A stretch of DNA of 64,000 nt, from positions 26,735 to 90,734 of the forward strand of contig JBNLFL010000043.1 in NCBI GenBank assembly GCA_050305515.1, read 5' to 3'. The stretch comes from JAFGUB01 sp050305515. Its GTDB lineage: Bacteria; Campylobacterota; Campylobacteria; Campylobacterales; Sulfurimonadaceae. Both the position numbers and the translations under genes were made by a program. The notes beneath the pieces are model-generated. The model was not told the DNA's origin. It saw only the letters and a program-made list of their open reading frames with translations, and searched no databases. This document shows positions 31,220 through 39,675 of the stretch, piece after piece; the stretch's first letter is position 1, and each line of letters begins with the position of its first letter.

Positions 31220-31648
31220 TTAATCCAAAGTTGCATAGAGCTCTTCAGCTCTTTTAATATCTTCGCGTGACGGTTTGACACGGATCGAAACGTATTTGAT
31301 ATTGCCGTTGCTGTCTGTGGCACGCAGTACGGTGGCATAAACCCAATAGAATCCACCCCCTCTGCGGGCATTTTTGACATAACCCGTCCAGAAGCCTTTG
31401 CTTTGAACATCATCCCAAAGTGATTTAAAAGCGGCACGTGGCATGTCAGGGTGCCGAACCAGGTTATGTGGCTGCCCGAGCAGATCTGCTTTACTCATGT
31501 TGGCAATTTTCAAAAAAGAGTCGTTGGCGTAGGTTACGATCCCTTTTTCATCCGTTTCGGACAACAGGTAAAGATCGTTATAGAGCACTTCTCCGTCATC
31601 CAGAAAAGTCAACCCTTCCGTACTTTTTGCTTTATCTTCCAATGACAT
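31220..31648 (-). CDS. PAS-domain sensor protein (Aer/CetB-like)
   Basis: A 142-residue single PAS domain. ETDEKGIVTYANDSFLKIA, GQPHNLVRHPDMP and GYVKNARRGGGFYWVYATV are typical of Aer- and CetB-type PAS domains that bind FAD and sense redox or energy state. No output domain is present, so it should signal by contact with the receptor encoded 16 bp downstream. GGAGG precedes ATG 31648. It is the first gene of the chemosensory operon. Confidence 0.88.
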   Translation of the reverse strand: MSLEDKAKSTEGLTFLDDGEVLYNDLYLLSETDEKGIVTYANDSFLKIANMSKADLLGQPHNLVRHPDMPRAAFKSLWDDVQSKGFWTGYVKNARRGGGFYWVYATVLRATDSNGNIKYVSIRVKPSREDIKRAEELYATLD

Positions 31649-31782
31649 TGGGTTCCTCCAGACATATTTAGCTTGTATGCAAAGATTACCCGTAGATATC
31701 TGACAAAAGTATTAAAAAGCAGGGATTTGCACAGAATCTTTATTTTATAAAAAAAGTTATGATTTTTGAAAAAGGGGAAGGT

Positions 31783-31812
31783 AAAAATGCATTTCGAACG
31801 AATTCGAAATGC
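31783..31812 (-). terminator. Rho-independent terminator of rpsO
   Basis: On the minus strand a perfect 10-bp stem GCATTTCGAA / TTCGAAATGC around a TTCG loop, followed by ATTTTT, 14 bases after the rpsO stop. It is a textbook intrinsic terminator and separates rpsO from the chemosensory operon. Confidence 0.93.
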
Positions 31813-31825
31813 GGGTGCAGTCAGT

Positions 31826-32101
31826 CTAGATGTTGTCGCGAATACCGAGTGCTTCAATCAATGATTTGTAGCTATCTTTGTTTGTGCGTTTAAGGTAGCG
31901 CATCAAACGGCGGCGTTGTCCAACCAGTTTGAGCAGACCCAGACGTGATGCGTGATCTTTGCTGTGTTCTTTCAGATGCTCTGTCAGTTCTGCAATGCGT
32001 GTTGAGAGCAGAGCAATTTGTACTTCGCTTGATCCGGTATCGTTTTCTGAACGACCGAACTGCTTGATGAGCGCCTCTTTTTTCGCCGTATCCAAAGCCA
32101 T
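31826..32101 (-). CDS. rpsO: 30S ribosomal protein S15
   Basis: A 91-residue protein with the S15 signature: GSSEVQIALLSTRIAELTEH, HLKEHSKDHASRLGLLKLV and GQRRRLMRYLKR. It binds 16S rRNA in the platform of the small subunit. AGGAGG lies six bases before ATG 32101. A -10 box lies at 32165-32170 and a strong terminator follows, so it is a single-gene unit divergent from rrf2-flhA, as in other Campylobacterota. Confidence 0.98.
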   Translation of the reverse strand: MALDTAKKEALIKQFGRSENDTGSSEVQIALLSTRIAELTEHLKEHSKDHASRLGLLKLVGQRRRLMRYLKRTNKDSYKSLIEALGIRDNI

Positions 32102-32164
32102 GGTGACCTCCTGATGGGTATTAAAGTTGAGACTTTAAGAGGCTATGCTTAAAGTCGAGCCGGA

Positions 32165-32170
32165 ATTATA
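32165..32170 (-). promoter_or_regulatory. -10 box of rpsO
   Basis: TATAAT on the minus strand about 63 bases before the rpsO start. The -35 region (TTCGAC at 17-bp spacing) is weak. Confidence 0.6.
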
Positions 32171-32234
32171 CCCAAACAAACGTAAAAGTCGAAACTACTT
32201 TCATAACTCTAACTTGCACAAAGGTATCGCTTAC

Positions 32235-32240
32235 TATAAT
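32235..32240 (+). promoter_or_regulatory. -10 box of rrf2-flhA
   Basis: TATAAT 44 bases before the rrf2 ATG, with TTGCAC at 32214-32219 as a possible -35 at 15-bp spacing. A TTACATGTAA copy lies between this box and the start codon. Confidence 0.55.
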
Positions 32241-32263
32241 TGCCTCAAAATAAGACATTCCCG

Positions 32264-32273
32264 TTACATGTAA
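32264..32273. repeat. TTACATGTAA palindrome, copy 5 (intergenic)
   Basis: Perfect copy in the rrf2 leader, ending ten bases before its ATG. Confidence 0.97.
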
Positions 32274-32283
32274 AGATAATCCG

Positions 32284-32688
32284 ATGCTGTTGACCCGTGC
32301 AAGTGAATACGCCCTACTCTCGTTAATCGTTCTGGCTAAATCCCAAAAACCGCTCGATGCCGAGACACTTTCCAAAGAGCTGGACATATCCAAAAGCTTT
32401 CTCGCCAAAATACTCCAGAGCCTCGCACGCAACGACATCATCAGCTCCTTCAAGGGTGTCAACGGAGGTTTCGCCCTTAACGAGAGCAGTCTGGGTCGAA
32501 GCATTCTGGAAATCATGTGCGCGGCCGAAGGCAAAACGCCTGCAGTCTTCGAATGTTCGCCATCACAGAGCAGCTGTCCGTCCGATCGTGCTTCAACCTG
32601 CAGGATTTGGCCATTCATCAACCGTCTCCAAGGTAAAATTGACGGATTTTTAGGTACCCTTACTCTTCAAGATATCCTAGAAGAGTAG
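32284..32688 (+). CDS. Rrf2-family transcriptional regulator
   Basis: A 134-residue winged-helix regulator. MLLTRASEYALLSLIVLA is the typical Rrf2 N-terminus, then the recognition helix ELDISKSFLAKILQSLARN and the wing VNGGFAL. Four cysteines (79, 91, 98, 106) lie in the cluster-binding loop region, close to the IscR/NsrR pattern, so an Fe-S cluster is plausible. Only two bases separate its stop from the flhA GTG, so the two are one operon. Its targets are unknown; redox-dependent control of flagellar export would be an inference from position. Confidence 0.9.
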   Translation: MLLTRASEYALLSLIVLAKSQKPLDAETLSKELDISKSFLAKILQSLARNDIISSFKGVNGGFALNESSLGRSILEIMCAAEGKTPAVFECSPSQSSCPSDRASTCRIWPFINRLQGKIDGFLGTLTLQDILEE

Positions 32689-32690
32689 CA

Positions 32691-34883
32691 GTGGCCCGGA
32701 CAAAAACAACAAAGCAGCAGTTCAACGAAATCGCCAGTGTTCTGTTCCAGTCACGCGACCTTGGTGTCGTGGTTTTTGTCATGGCGATTCTGGCGATTAT
32801 CATCGTTCCGCTTCCCAGCGGTATTCTGGATCTGCTACTCACCGTAGTCATCGCGATGTCCGTTCTGATACTGCTGATTTCACTCTATATTCCCAAACCC
32901 ACAGACCTGACCACGTTTCCCACCCTGCTGCTTGTCATTACGCTCTTTCGCCTCTCACTCAACGTCGCTACAACGCGGATGATCCTGAGCCATGGCAACG
33001 AAGGGCCGGGTGCGGTAAGTGATATCATCAGCAGTTTCGGAAATTTTGTTGTCGGCGGTAACTTTGTTATCGGAATCATCGTCTTTTCCATTCTGGTACT
33101 GATCAACTTTATGGTCATTACCAAGGGTTCGGGACGCGTCGCCGAAGTCGCAGCCCGTTTTACACTTGATGCGATGCCCGGTAAACAGATGGCCATCGAT
33201 GCAGACCTCAATGCGGGTCTCATCGACGAAAAAGAAGCCAAAGAACGCCGTGCGGAGATTCTCCAGACCGCCAACTTCTATGGCGCCATGGACGGTTCGA
33301 GCAAGTTTATCAAAGGGGATGCGGTTGCAGGCATCATCATCACCCTGATCAACATTATCGGCGGTTTTCTCATTGGTGTCTTCCAGTTTGATCTGGATGT
33401 CCCGACCAGCGCCGCGACCTACACCATTTTAACCATCGGTGACGGTCTGGTCTCGCAAATTCCGGCGCTCATTATCTCGACAGCCACCGGTATCATGATT
33501 ACCCGCTCTTCCAGCGACGGCAGCAATTTTGCCGAAGGCACCATCAATCAACTGATGGGTAATGCCCGAACCATGATGATTGTCGGATTCATTATGACAA
33601 TGTTTGCGCTGGTACCGGGTCTGCCCACACTCTCCATGGGGTTTGTCGGCCTTGTATTTGCGGCGTTGGGATATGCGCTTTACCGGCATGACCGCGGCGA
33701 CTTTTCACTCGTACCTGCTTCTGCTGATGGTAAAAAAGCACCCGCATCTGCTGCCAAAAAAGGAACACCGGGGAGTGCAGACAGCCCCGGCGAGAGTACG
33801 ACACCCAAAAAGACTCAGGAGCAGATTGCCAAAGAGGAGGAAGCGGCACTTGATGATATTCTGAAAGTGGAAATGCTGGAACTGACGCTCGGCTATCAGC
33901 TGATTCGCCTTGCCGATGCATCACAGGGCGGTGATCTGCTCGAACGTATCCGTTCGATGCGCCGTAAAATCGCCTCGACGCTGGGATTCCTGATGCCGCA
34001 GGTGCGCATACGCGACAATCTGCATCTTAAAGCCGACCGCTATGAGATCCTTCTCAAAGGTGTCGCCATAGGTGAAGGCAGCATTCAGCCCGAACGCTTT
34101 TTGGCTATGGACAGCGGCATGGCCACAGGAGATATTCCGGGAGAACCTACAAAAGAACCGGCGTTTGGCCTCGATGCGCTGTGGATCTCTCCCGAACATA
34201 AAGAAGATGCCATCATGTACGGCTATACCGTCGTCGATCCGGCCACCGTCATTTCAACCCACATGAGCGAACTGATCAAACGCTACGCGGAAGATCTGCT
34301 CACAAGACAGGAGACACAGGCGCTTCTGGATAAAATAAAAAATGATTACCCCGTAGTCGTTGACGATCTCTTCAAAGTCGCCAATATCGGGCTCATACAG
34401 CGTATTTTCAAAGCGCTTCTGCATGAGAAGATCCCGCTTACCGACATGCTGACGATCCTTGAAACCATCGCTGATATCGCGGAATATACGAAAAATGTCG
34501 AGATTATTACGGAACAGGTACGTTCGCGTCTTTCCCGTGTCATTACCAAAATGTACAGTGGAAGCGACGGTGTCATCCGACTGCTGACCTTCGATACCGC
34601 AACCGAGCAGAAAATGCTTGACAAATCCCAGGAGCAAGACGGTCTGCGTCATCTGCTGCTGAATGTCGGAGAGATCAATCAGCTGATACAGGCGACCAGC
34701 CAGAAAGCAACCGAACTGCTTCAAAAAGGCATCTCACCGGTCATCATCATTGTCGATCCGCAGCTGCGACGGCCGCTCTCGGAAATCTTCGAACGTTTCA
34801 GTCTCGACGTCATCACCCTTTCACATGCCGAAATCGACTCCAGTGCCAAATTTGAAGTCCTCGGCTCCATATCTATCACATAA
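32691..34883 (+). CDS. flhA: Flagellar type III export protein FlhA
   Basis: A 730-residue integral membrane component of the flagellar export gate. The N-terminal half has the expected hydrophobic segments and the conserved cytosolic loop (PGKQMAIDADLNAGLID, KEAKERRAEI, GAMDGSSKFIKGDA). The C-terminal cytosolic domain begins after about residue 380. The linker near residue 345-375 (Lys/Ala/Pro-rich) is normal. The start is GTG 32691, two bases after the rrf2 stop. It is the only flagellar gene in the window. Confidence 0.97.
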   Translation: MARTKTTKQQFNEIASVLFQSRDLGVVVFVMAILAIIIVPLPSGILDLLLTVVIAMSVLILLISLYIPKPTDLTTFPTLLLVITLFRLSLNVATTRMILSHGNEGPGAVSDIISSFGNFVVGGNFVIGIIVFSILVLINFMVITKGSGRVAEVAARFTLDAMPGKQMAIDADLNAGLIDEKEAKERRAEILQTANFYGAMDGSSKFIKGDAVAGIIITLINIIGGFLIGVFQFDLDVPTSAATYTILTIGDGLVSQIPALIISTATGIMITRSSSDGSNFAEGTINQLMGNARTMMIVGFIMTMFALVPGLPTLSMGFVGLVFAALGYALYRHDRGDFSLVPASADGKKAPASAAKKGTPGSADSPGESTTPKKTQEQIAKEEEAALDDILKVEMLELTLGYQLIRLADASQGGDLLERIRSMRRKIASTLGFLMPQVRIRDNLHLKADRYEILLKGVAIGEGSIQPERFLAMDSGMATGDIPGEPTKEPAFGLDALWISPEHKEDAIMYGYTVVDPATVISTHMSELIKRYAEDLLTRQETQALLDKIKNDYPVVVDDLFKVANIGLIQRIFKALLHEKIPLTDMLTILETIADIAEYTKNVEIITEQVRSRLSRVITKMYSGSDGVIRLLTFDTATEQKMLDKSQEQDGLRHLLLNVGEINQLIQATSQKATELLQKGISPVIIIVDPQLRRPLSEIFERFSLDVITLSHAEIDSSAKFEVLGSISIT

Positions 34884-34891
34884 GGAATTTT

Positions 34892-35962
34892 TTGAATACG
34901 ATCTACCATCTTTCACATATTGATCTTGACGGATACAGCTGCCAGTTAATTATGCGCCACACCCCCTATACGATTTACTCCTACAATGCCAATTACGGTG
35001 CCGAGGTCATGGAGCGCCTTGAAGAGATTCTCGATGCGATCAAAAAAGGGAAAAATACTCCTGCGACTATTCTGATTACCGATCTTAATCTCTATCCGGA
35101 TGAGGCCAAATGGCTTGACAGCAATGTCAAGAAATTGAATGAGTCCGGCTATCAGCTCGGCATCACGCTGCTCGATCATCACGGCAGCGGAGAAAAGACA
35201 TCGCAGCAATACAGCTGGTATTTTCTCGATACAAAGCGCAGCGCCACAAAAATCACCTATGAATACGCCAAAGAACACTTTGATCTGGAGATACCCGAAT
35301 GGATGGAACATTACGTCGCCGTTGTCAATGCCGTTGATCTCTGGCTTCAGGATGAACACGAAAACTTTGAATACGGAAAAGTCTGCATGCGCCTCATTAA
35401 CGAAACGCGTGAGCTCAACCGGACCATCTTTGCCAATGAAGACCGCGAGTACAAACTCGCACTGCTTGAACAGGCAGCACGAGAGGTCGATGCGCCCCAG
35501 GCAAATATCCGGCTTGACGAGGCCATCCATGCCATGAAAAAGAGCTACTTCCGCGTTGAAGGCGATGATACGCTTGACAATCTCTCGACACGTTATGTCG
35601 TCGATCTTCTTGGAACCAAACGCGACATCATGACCATTTACTACAAAGGTTACCGCGGATTTCTGAGTTACGGTGTCGGCAACACCTCCATCATCGGCAA
35701 CGGCTTTCTGACGCAATACCCGGAATATGATTTTATCGTCGATATCAGCGGACGCGGTACGATGAGTTTTCGTGCCAACCATCAGGTCAATGTGGCACTC
35801 ATCGCCCAAGAGTGGTCAGGTGGAGGCGGCCATCCCAATGCCGCAGGCGGCAGGATCAACGGCTTTAAAGAGCAGTTTCGTTATGACCGGGTCAAGTCCC
35901 AGATTCAGAACATTATCGATGCCAAGGAGTCGGTAGCGGGAGTACTTCCTCACAAGGCATAA
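34892..35962 (+). CDS. DHH-family phosphoesterase
   Basis: A 356-residue protein of the DHH/DHHA1 superfamily (oligoribonucleotide or cyclic-dinucleotide/pAp phosphodiesterases). N-terminal SHIDLDGYSC and TDLNLYPDE give the first metal ligands, LLDHHGSGE is the DHH motif, and GGGGHPNAAGGRI is the DHHA1 substrate-binding motif. The start is TTG 34892 with AAGGA upstream, nine bases after flhA. The substrate cannot be read from sequence. Confidence 0.9.
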   Translation: MNTIYHLSHIDLDGYSCQLIMRHTPYTIYSYNANYGAEVMERLEEILDAIKKGKNTPATILITDLNLYPDEAKWLDSNVKKLNESGYQLGITLLDHHGSGEKTSQQYSWYFLDTKRSATKITYEYAKEHFDLEIPEWMEHYVAVVNAVDLWLQDEHENFEYGKVCMRLINETRELNRTIFANEDREYKLALLEQAAREVDAPQANIRLDEAIHAMKKSYFRVEGDDTLDNLSTRYVVDLLGTKRDIMTIYYKGYRGFLSYGVGNTSIIGNGFLTQYPEYDFIVDISGRGTMSFRANHQVNVALIAQEWSGGGGHPNAAGGRINGFKEQFRYDRVKSQIQNIIDAKESVAGVLPHKA

Positions 35963-35965
35963 GCC

Positions 35966-35975
35966 TTACATGTAA
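35966..35975. repeat. TTACATGTAA palindrome, copy 6 (intergenic)
   Basis: Perfect copy three bases after the DHH gene stop, in the 36-bp gap between it and the convergent amiC. Confidence 0.97.
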
Positions 35976-35998
35976 ACACATCTCCGTGTCGATACGAC

Positions 35999-37369
35999 TC
36001 ACGGATTCTGGACAAAATAGCGGATTATCCCTTCCGCAAGTCCCTCTGCCAAAACTTTTTGATATCCCGAATTCACAAGATTGCGTGCCTCATTCGGATG
36101 CGAAATAAAACCGACTTCGACAAGTACCGCAGGCATCTGCGCTCCAACCAGAACCCAAAACGGCCCTTCGCGAACTCCATTATCCTTCACATCCGCATAC
36201 TTCTCCTGAAGCGATGAGAGCATTCCCCGCTGGATATCAATGGCCAGCTTGTTGGAGGCAACAATTTTTTCGCGATTGAGAAAGTTCAGAAAGTTGTTTT
36301 TTCCGAAATAGTTCATATCTTCAATCTCTTTGGAGTTTTCCACCGCCGCCACCTGATTCGCACGGTCACTGCGTGAGGGCGAAAGAAAATAGGTTTCGAT
36401 GCCTTTGGCCAGATGGGCACTCTTTTTCGGTACCGAATTGGCATGAATCGATACAAAAAGATCTGCTTTCTGATCGTTGGCATATTTGGTACGTTTTCGC
36501 AAAGAGACAAATGTGTCCCGGTTCCGGGTCAAATGTACGGTGATACCGGCTTCACGAAGCCGTTTGGCCACATAGGTGGCAATCTGAAAAACAACAATCT
36601 TTTCACGGTAGTTTTTGTAGCCGATGGCACCGGTATCTTTGCCGCCATGCCCCGGATCAAGTACGACAACATAAGATTTTGCCGGTTTAAAGTGACTCTT
36701 TGGCTCACTCGTGATTGTAGTATCTCCGACGTTAGGATTGATTACCAAACGCGCCTCTTCGGTGCTGTAGGAGAGTTCAAGCGGTGTCTGATTTTCCAGG
36801 ACCAGACGGAGGGTGTCATGATCATATTGGGCTACACGTATACTGGATATATTCTTATGCTGCAAATGGACACTGCGATGCATCGCGGCTTTGATATCAA
36901 AAATATAACGGTAACTCTTTTTTTTTGGATCCAGAATTTTAAAGTATTTGATCTGATCCGCTCGCAGAACACCATCAAAGCCTAAAACCAGACGGCTCCC
37001 GTCCCAATAGCTTTTTTCAAGATGGGACACGTCTTTGATTTGTACCGGAGAGGCGGGTTTTGCGGGTTTCGTAACTGAGGTAACGACACTCTTTTCAGCG
37101 TGGAGCGTGGCAAGCTCTTTTTTATATTTTTCAACATCAATACGAAGTTTTTTTCCCGTAATGACAATGCCCTGCAGTGTCTGCTTTTTAAGGGCATCAT
37201 CCTGATTCATAACGGCACGGAGATAGAGATTTTTATAGTCGTTGTAGGCGCGAAAGACTTCGCTTTTGGATGCGCTCTTAGTAAGTACCGCAGCCCGTTC
37301 AAGAACTTCCTGATCCGTTGCCGCAAAAAGCAGAAGTGCCCCAAACAGCAGCAGCCAGAGCAGTCTCAC
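35999..37369 (-). CDS. amiC: N-acetylmuramoyl-L-alanine amidase (AmiC type)
   Basis: A 456-residue periplasmic zinc amidase that cleaves the peptide from the glycan in peptidoglycan, needed for daughter-cell separation. Signal peptide LLWLLLFGALLLFAA; an N-terminal helical segment; an AMIN domain (about 115-215) for septal targeting; catalytic domain from VVLDPGHGGKDTG with VSIHANS and VLVEVGFISHP for zinc and catalysis. GTG 37369 lies three bases after the preceding gene. Last gene of the pyrH-to-amiC cluster. Confidence 0.95.
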   Translation of the reverse strand: MRLLWLLLFGALLLFAATDQEVLERAAVLTKSASKSEVFRAYNDYKNLYLRAVMNQDDALKKQTLQGIVITGKKLRIDVEKYKKELATLHAEKSVVTSVTKPAKPASPVQIKDVSHLEKSYWDGSRLVLGFDGVLRADQIKYFKILDPKKKSYRYIFDIKAAMHRSVHLQHKNISSIRVAQYDHDTLRLVLENQTPLELSYSTEEARLVINPNVGDTTITSEPKSHFKPAKSYVVVLDPGHGGKDTGAIGYKNYREKIVVFQIATYVAKRLREAGITVHLTRNRDTFVSLRKRTKYANDQKADLFVSIHANSVPKKSAHLAKGIETYFLSPSRSDRANQVAAVENSKEIEDMNYFGKNNFLNFLNREKIVASNKLAIDIQRGMLSSLQEKYADVKDNGVREGPFWVLVGAQMPAVLVEVGFISHPNEARNLVNSGYQKVLAEGLAEGIIRYFVQNP

Positions 37370-37372
37370 CCG

Positions 37373-38464
37373 TTATTCTCCCTCTGTCAGCTTCTTCATC
37401 AGCTCTTTGACAGAGATAAGCTCCTTGATACGATAACCATTCGTCCCGGAAAAGAAAAGGCCCAGTTCCGTATTCCCAAGATAGGCGTCACTCAGACGAT
37501 CCGCAATACAAAACCCTACCTCTTTTGCTTCCACACCGCGGTTACAGGGGGCAACACAGTTTGAAATACATTTGATATCCGGACCGGTTCGCGTGTCGAT
37601 AAGATGCGTCAGATTGCTGACAACGCCACGCGCCGGATAGCCCACAGGCGATTTCATCAGCTGAATATCACCCTCTTTCGCATGAATCAGCACCTGTTTG
37701 AGGTTTTCATGTGCGTCACACTCGAAAGTTCCGATAAAACGGGTCCCCATCTGAACACCGGCTGCACCCAGAGCCATCATTTCGTCAATGTCGTTTTTAT
37801 CCCAGACACCGCCTGCTGCAAAAACCGGAATATCACCCCACAGTGCTGCCTCTTCGACAACCGGTTTGACCAGATGTTCGAGCTGATTCTCTTCAAGCGC
37901 ACACTGCTCGTACGTGAAACCCTGATGTCCTCCGCTTTTCGGTCCTTCAAGGACCACGGCATCGGGCAATCGCCCATAGCGCATCTGCCAACGTTTGCAG
38001 ATGATTTTGAGTGCTTTGGCGGATGAAACGATCGGAACCAGAGCAACATCAGGATACTCTGCCGTAAATTCGGGCATGTTCGTCGGAAGTCCCGCACCGG
38101 TGATGATGATGTCGGCACCTGCTTCACAGGCATCTCTAACAACCCGTCCGTAATCGTTGATGGCATATAAAACGTTACAGCCAAGCGGTTTTTCACCGCA
38201 GATTTTCCGGGCATTTTCAAAAATTTTGATGAGCCCCTCTCTGGAGTAGAAATTGGCGGCATCCAGCGGGCGATCTGCAACCAGCTTTTTAACATGGCTT
38301 TTATTTTCATAATACCCGGTACCGACGGCGCTGATAATCCCAAGACCACCTTCGAGCGATACATGTCCCGCCAGCTGGTCCCAGCTGATACCGACACCCA
38401 TCCCGCCCTGAATGATCGGGATATCAATGGTATGTTTGCCGATCTTGACCGATTTAAAACTCAT
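37373..38464 (-). CDS. NAD(P)H-dependent flavin oxidoreductase (nitronate monooxygenase / FabK-like)
   Basis: A 363-residue TIM-barrel flavoprotein of the 2-nitropropane dioxygenase family. IPIIQGGMGVGISW at the N-terminus, ITGAGLPTNMPE, EGPKSGGHQGF with the conserved His, and AAGGVWDKNDIDEMMALGAA with the FMN-phosphate site. The C-terminal ISNCVAPCNRG has paired cysteines. Members are nitronate monooxygenases or FabK enoyl reductases; I cannot choose. ATG 38464 overlaps the tyrS stop and has AAAGG upstream. The same neighbour order (tyrS, this gene, amidase) is usual in Campylobacterota. Confidence 0.88.
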   Translation of the reverse strand: MSFKSVKIGKHTIDIPIIQGGMGVGISWDQLAGHVSLEGGLGIISAVGTGYYENKSHVKKLVADRPLDAANFYSREGLIKIFENARKICGEKPLGCNVLYAINDYGRVVRDACEAGADIIITGAGLPTNMPEFTAEYPDVALVPIVSSAKALKIICKRWQMRYGRLPDAVVLEGPKSGGHQGFTYEQCALEENQLEHLVKPVVEEAALWGDIPVFAAGGVWDKNDIDEMMALGAAGVQMGTRFIGTFECDAHENLKQVLIHAKEGDIQLMKSPVGYPARGVVSNLTHLIDTRTGPDIKCISNCVAPCNRGVEAKEVGFCIADRLSDAYLGNTELGLFFSGTNGYRIKELISVKELMKKLTEGE

Positions 38465-39663
38465 CACTTAACCTTTAATCGTGCAAACTTGCGTTTTCCC
38501 ACTTGTAAAATATATTCGCCCGCCTCTAGCTGCAACTGCTCATCTTCAAGCTTCTGTTGGTCAATTTTAACAGCCCCTTGCTTAATATCCCGCCGCGCCT
38601 GAGAAGTTGATGCTTCGAGTCCGGCATCCTGTAATGCTTTGGCAACCCAGATCGGACCGTCAAACTCAAAGGTTTCAATATCCGAAGGAATTTCACTCTT
38701 TGCATGAACACGTTCAAACTCTGCTTTGGCTTCATCTGCAGCTTCGGTACCATGAAAGCGTGCAACGATTTCCATTGCCAGTAACTCTTTGACTTTTTTC
38801 GGATGTTCACTGCCGTTTTCAACACCCTCGCGCAAAGCTTCAATGTCACTCAGAGACCGGGCGCTCAAAAGTTCATAATAACGCCACATCAGTTCATCGG
38901 AGATACTCAGTACTTTTCCGAACATATCATTCGGAGCATCGGCGACACCGATGTAGTTGCCCAGCGATTTGCTCATCTTCTGTACACCGTCGAGTCCTTC
39001 AAGAATCGGCATCATCAAAACGGCCTGCTCTTTTCCGATCTGGTACGTACGCTGAAGATGACGCCCCATCAGAAGATTGAACTTCTGATCCGTTCCGCCA
39101 GTCTCGATATCGCTTTTAAGGTGCACACTGTCGTAACCCTGAAGCAGCGGATAGAGAAATTCACTGATTGAGATCGATGCTCCACTTTTGTAGCGTTTTT
39201 CAAAATCATCGCGTTCAAGCATGCGTGCCACGTTAAAAGTGGTTGTCAATTCGAGCATGCCCGCAGCGCCGAGCGGATTGATCCATTCGGAGTTAAAGAC
39301 CACTTGCGTCTTTTCGGGATCAAGAATCTTGAATACCTGTGTCTTATAGGTTTTTGCATTTTCTGCAATGTCCGCGGGAAGCAGTTTTTTTCTTGTCTCG
39401 CTCTTACCCGTAGGGTCTCCGATCTGGGCGGTAAAATCACCGATCAGAAACTGGATCGTGGCACCAAACTTCTGAAATGCCGCAAGCTTTTGAAGCAGTA
39501 CGGTATGTCCCAGATGCAGATCCGGTGCGGTAGGGTCAAAACCTGCCTTAACGGTATAAGGTTTCCCCTCTTCAAAATAGGCCTTGAGAAGTGTGACAAT
39601 ACGCTCCTCGTCAATGATCTCCGCACTCCCGCGGCGAATCTCTCGTAACGCTTCTTCTATCAT
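38464..39663 (-). CDS. tyrS: Tyrosyl-tRNA synthetase
   Basis: A 399-residue class I aminoacyl-tRNA synthetase. GFDPTAPDLHLGHTVLLQKL holds the HIGH-type motif, GDFTAQIGDPTGKS follows, and KMSKS is in GVQKMSKSLGNYIG. The C-terminal 65 residues form an S4 RNA-binding domain (ARRDIKQGAVKIDQQKL). AGGA precedes ATG 39663. Confidence 0.98.
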   Translation of the reverse strand: MIEEALREIRRGSAEIIDEERIVTLLKAYFEEGKPYTVKAGFDPTAPDLHLGHTVLLQKLAAFQKFGATIQFLIGDFTAQIGDPTGKSETRKKLLPADIAENAKTYKTQVFKILDPEKTQVVFNSEWINPLGAAGMLELTTTFNVARMLERDDFEKRYKSGASISISEFLYPLLQGYDSVHLKSDIETGGTDQKFNLLMGRHLQRTYQIGKEQAVLMMPILEGLDGVQKMSKSLGNYIGVADAPNDMFGKVLSISDELMWRYYELLSARSLSDIEALREGVENGSEHPKKVKELLAMEIVARFHGTEAADEAKAEFERVHAKSEIPSDIETFEFDGPIWVAKALQDAGLEASTSQARRDIKQGAVKIDQQKLEDEQLQLEAGEYILQVGKRKFARLKVK

Positions 39664-39675
39664 GTGGTTCCTAAA

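Noticed and set aside
31649..31720. Sigma-54 promoter before the PAS gene
   Set aside because: A GG and GC pair is present but at nine-base, not ten-base, spacing; no other match to the consensus.
34946..35809. 287-codon minus-strand frame over the DHH gene
   Set aside because: Antisense to intact DHH and DHHA1 motifs; no domain of its own.
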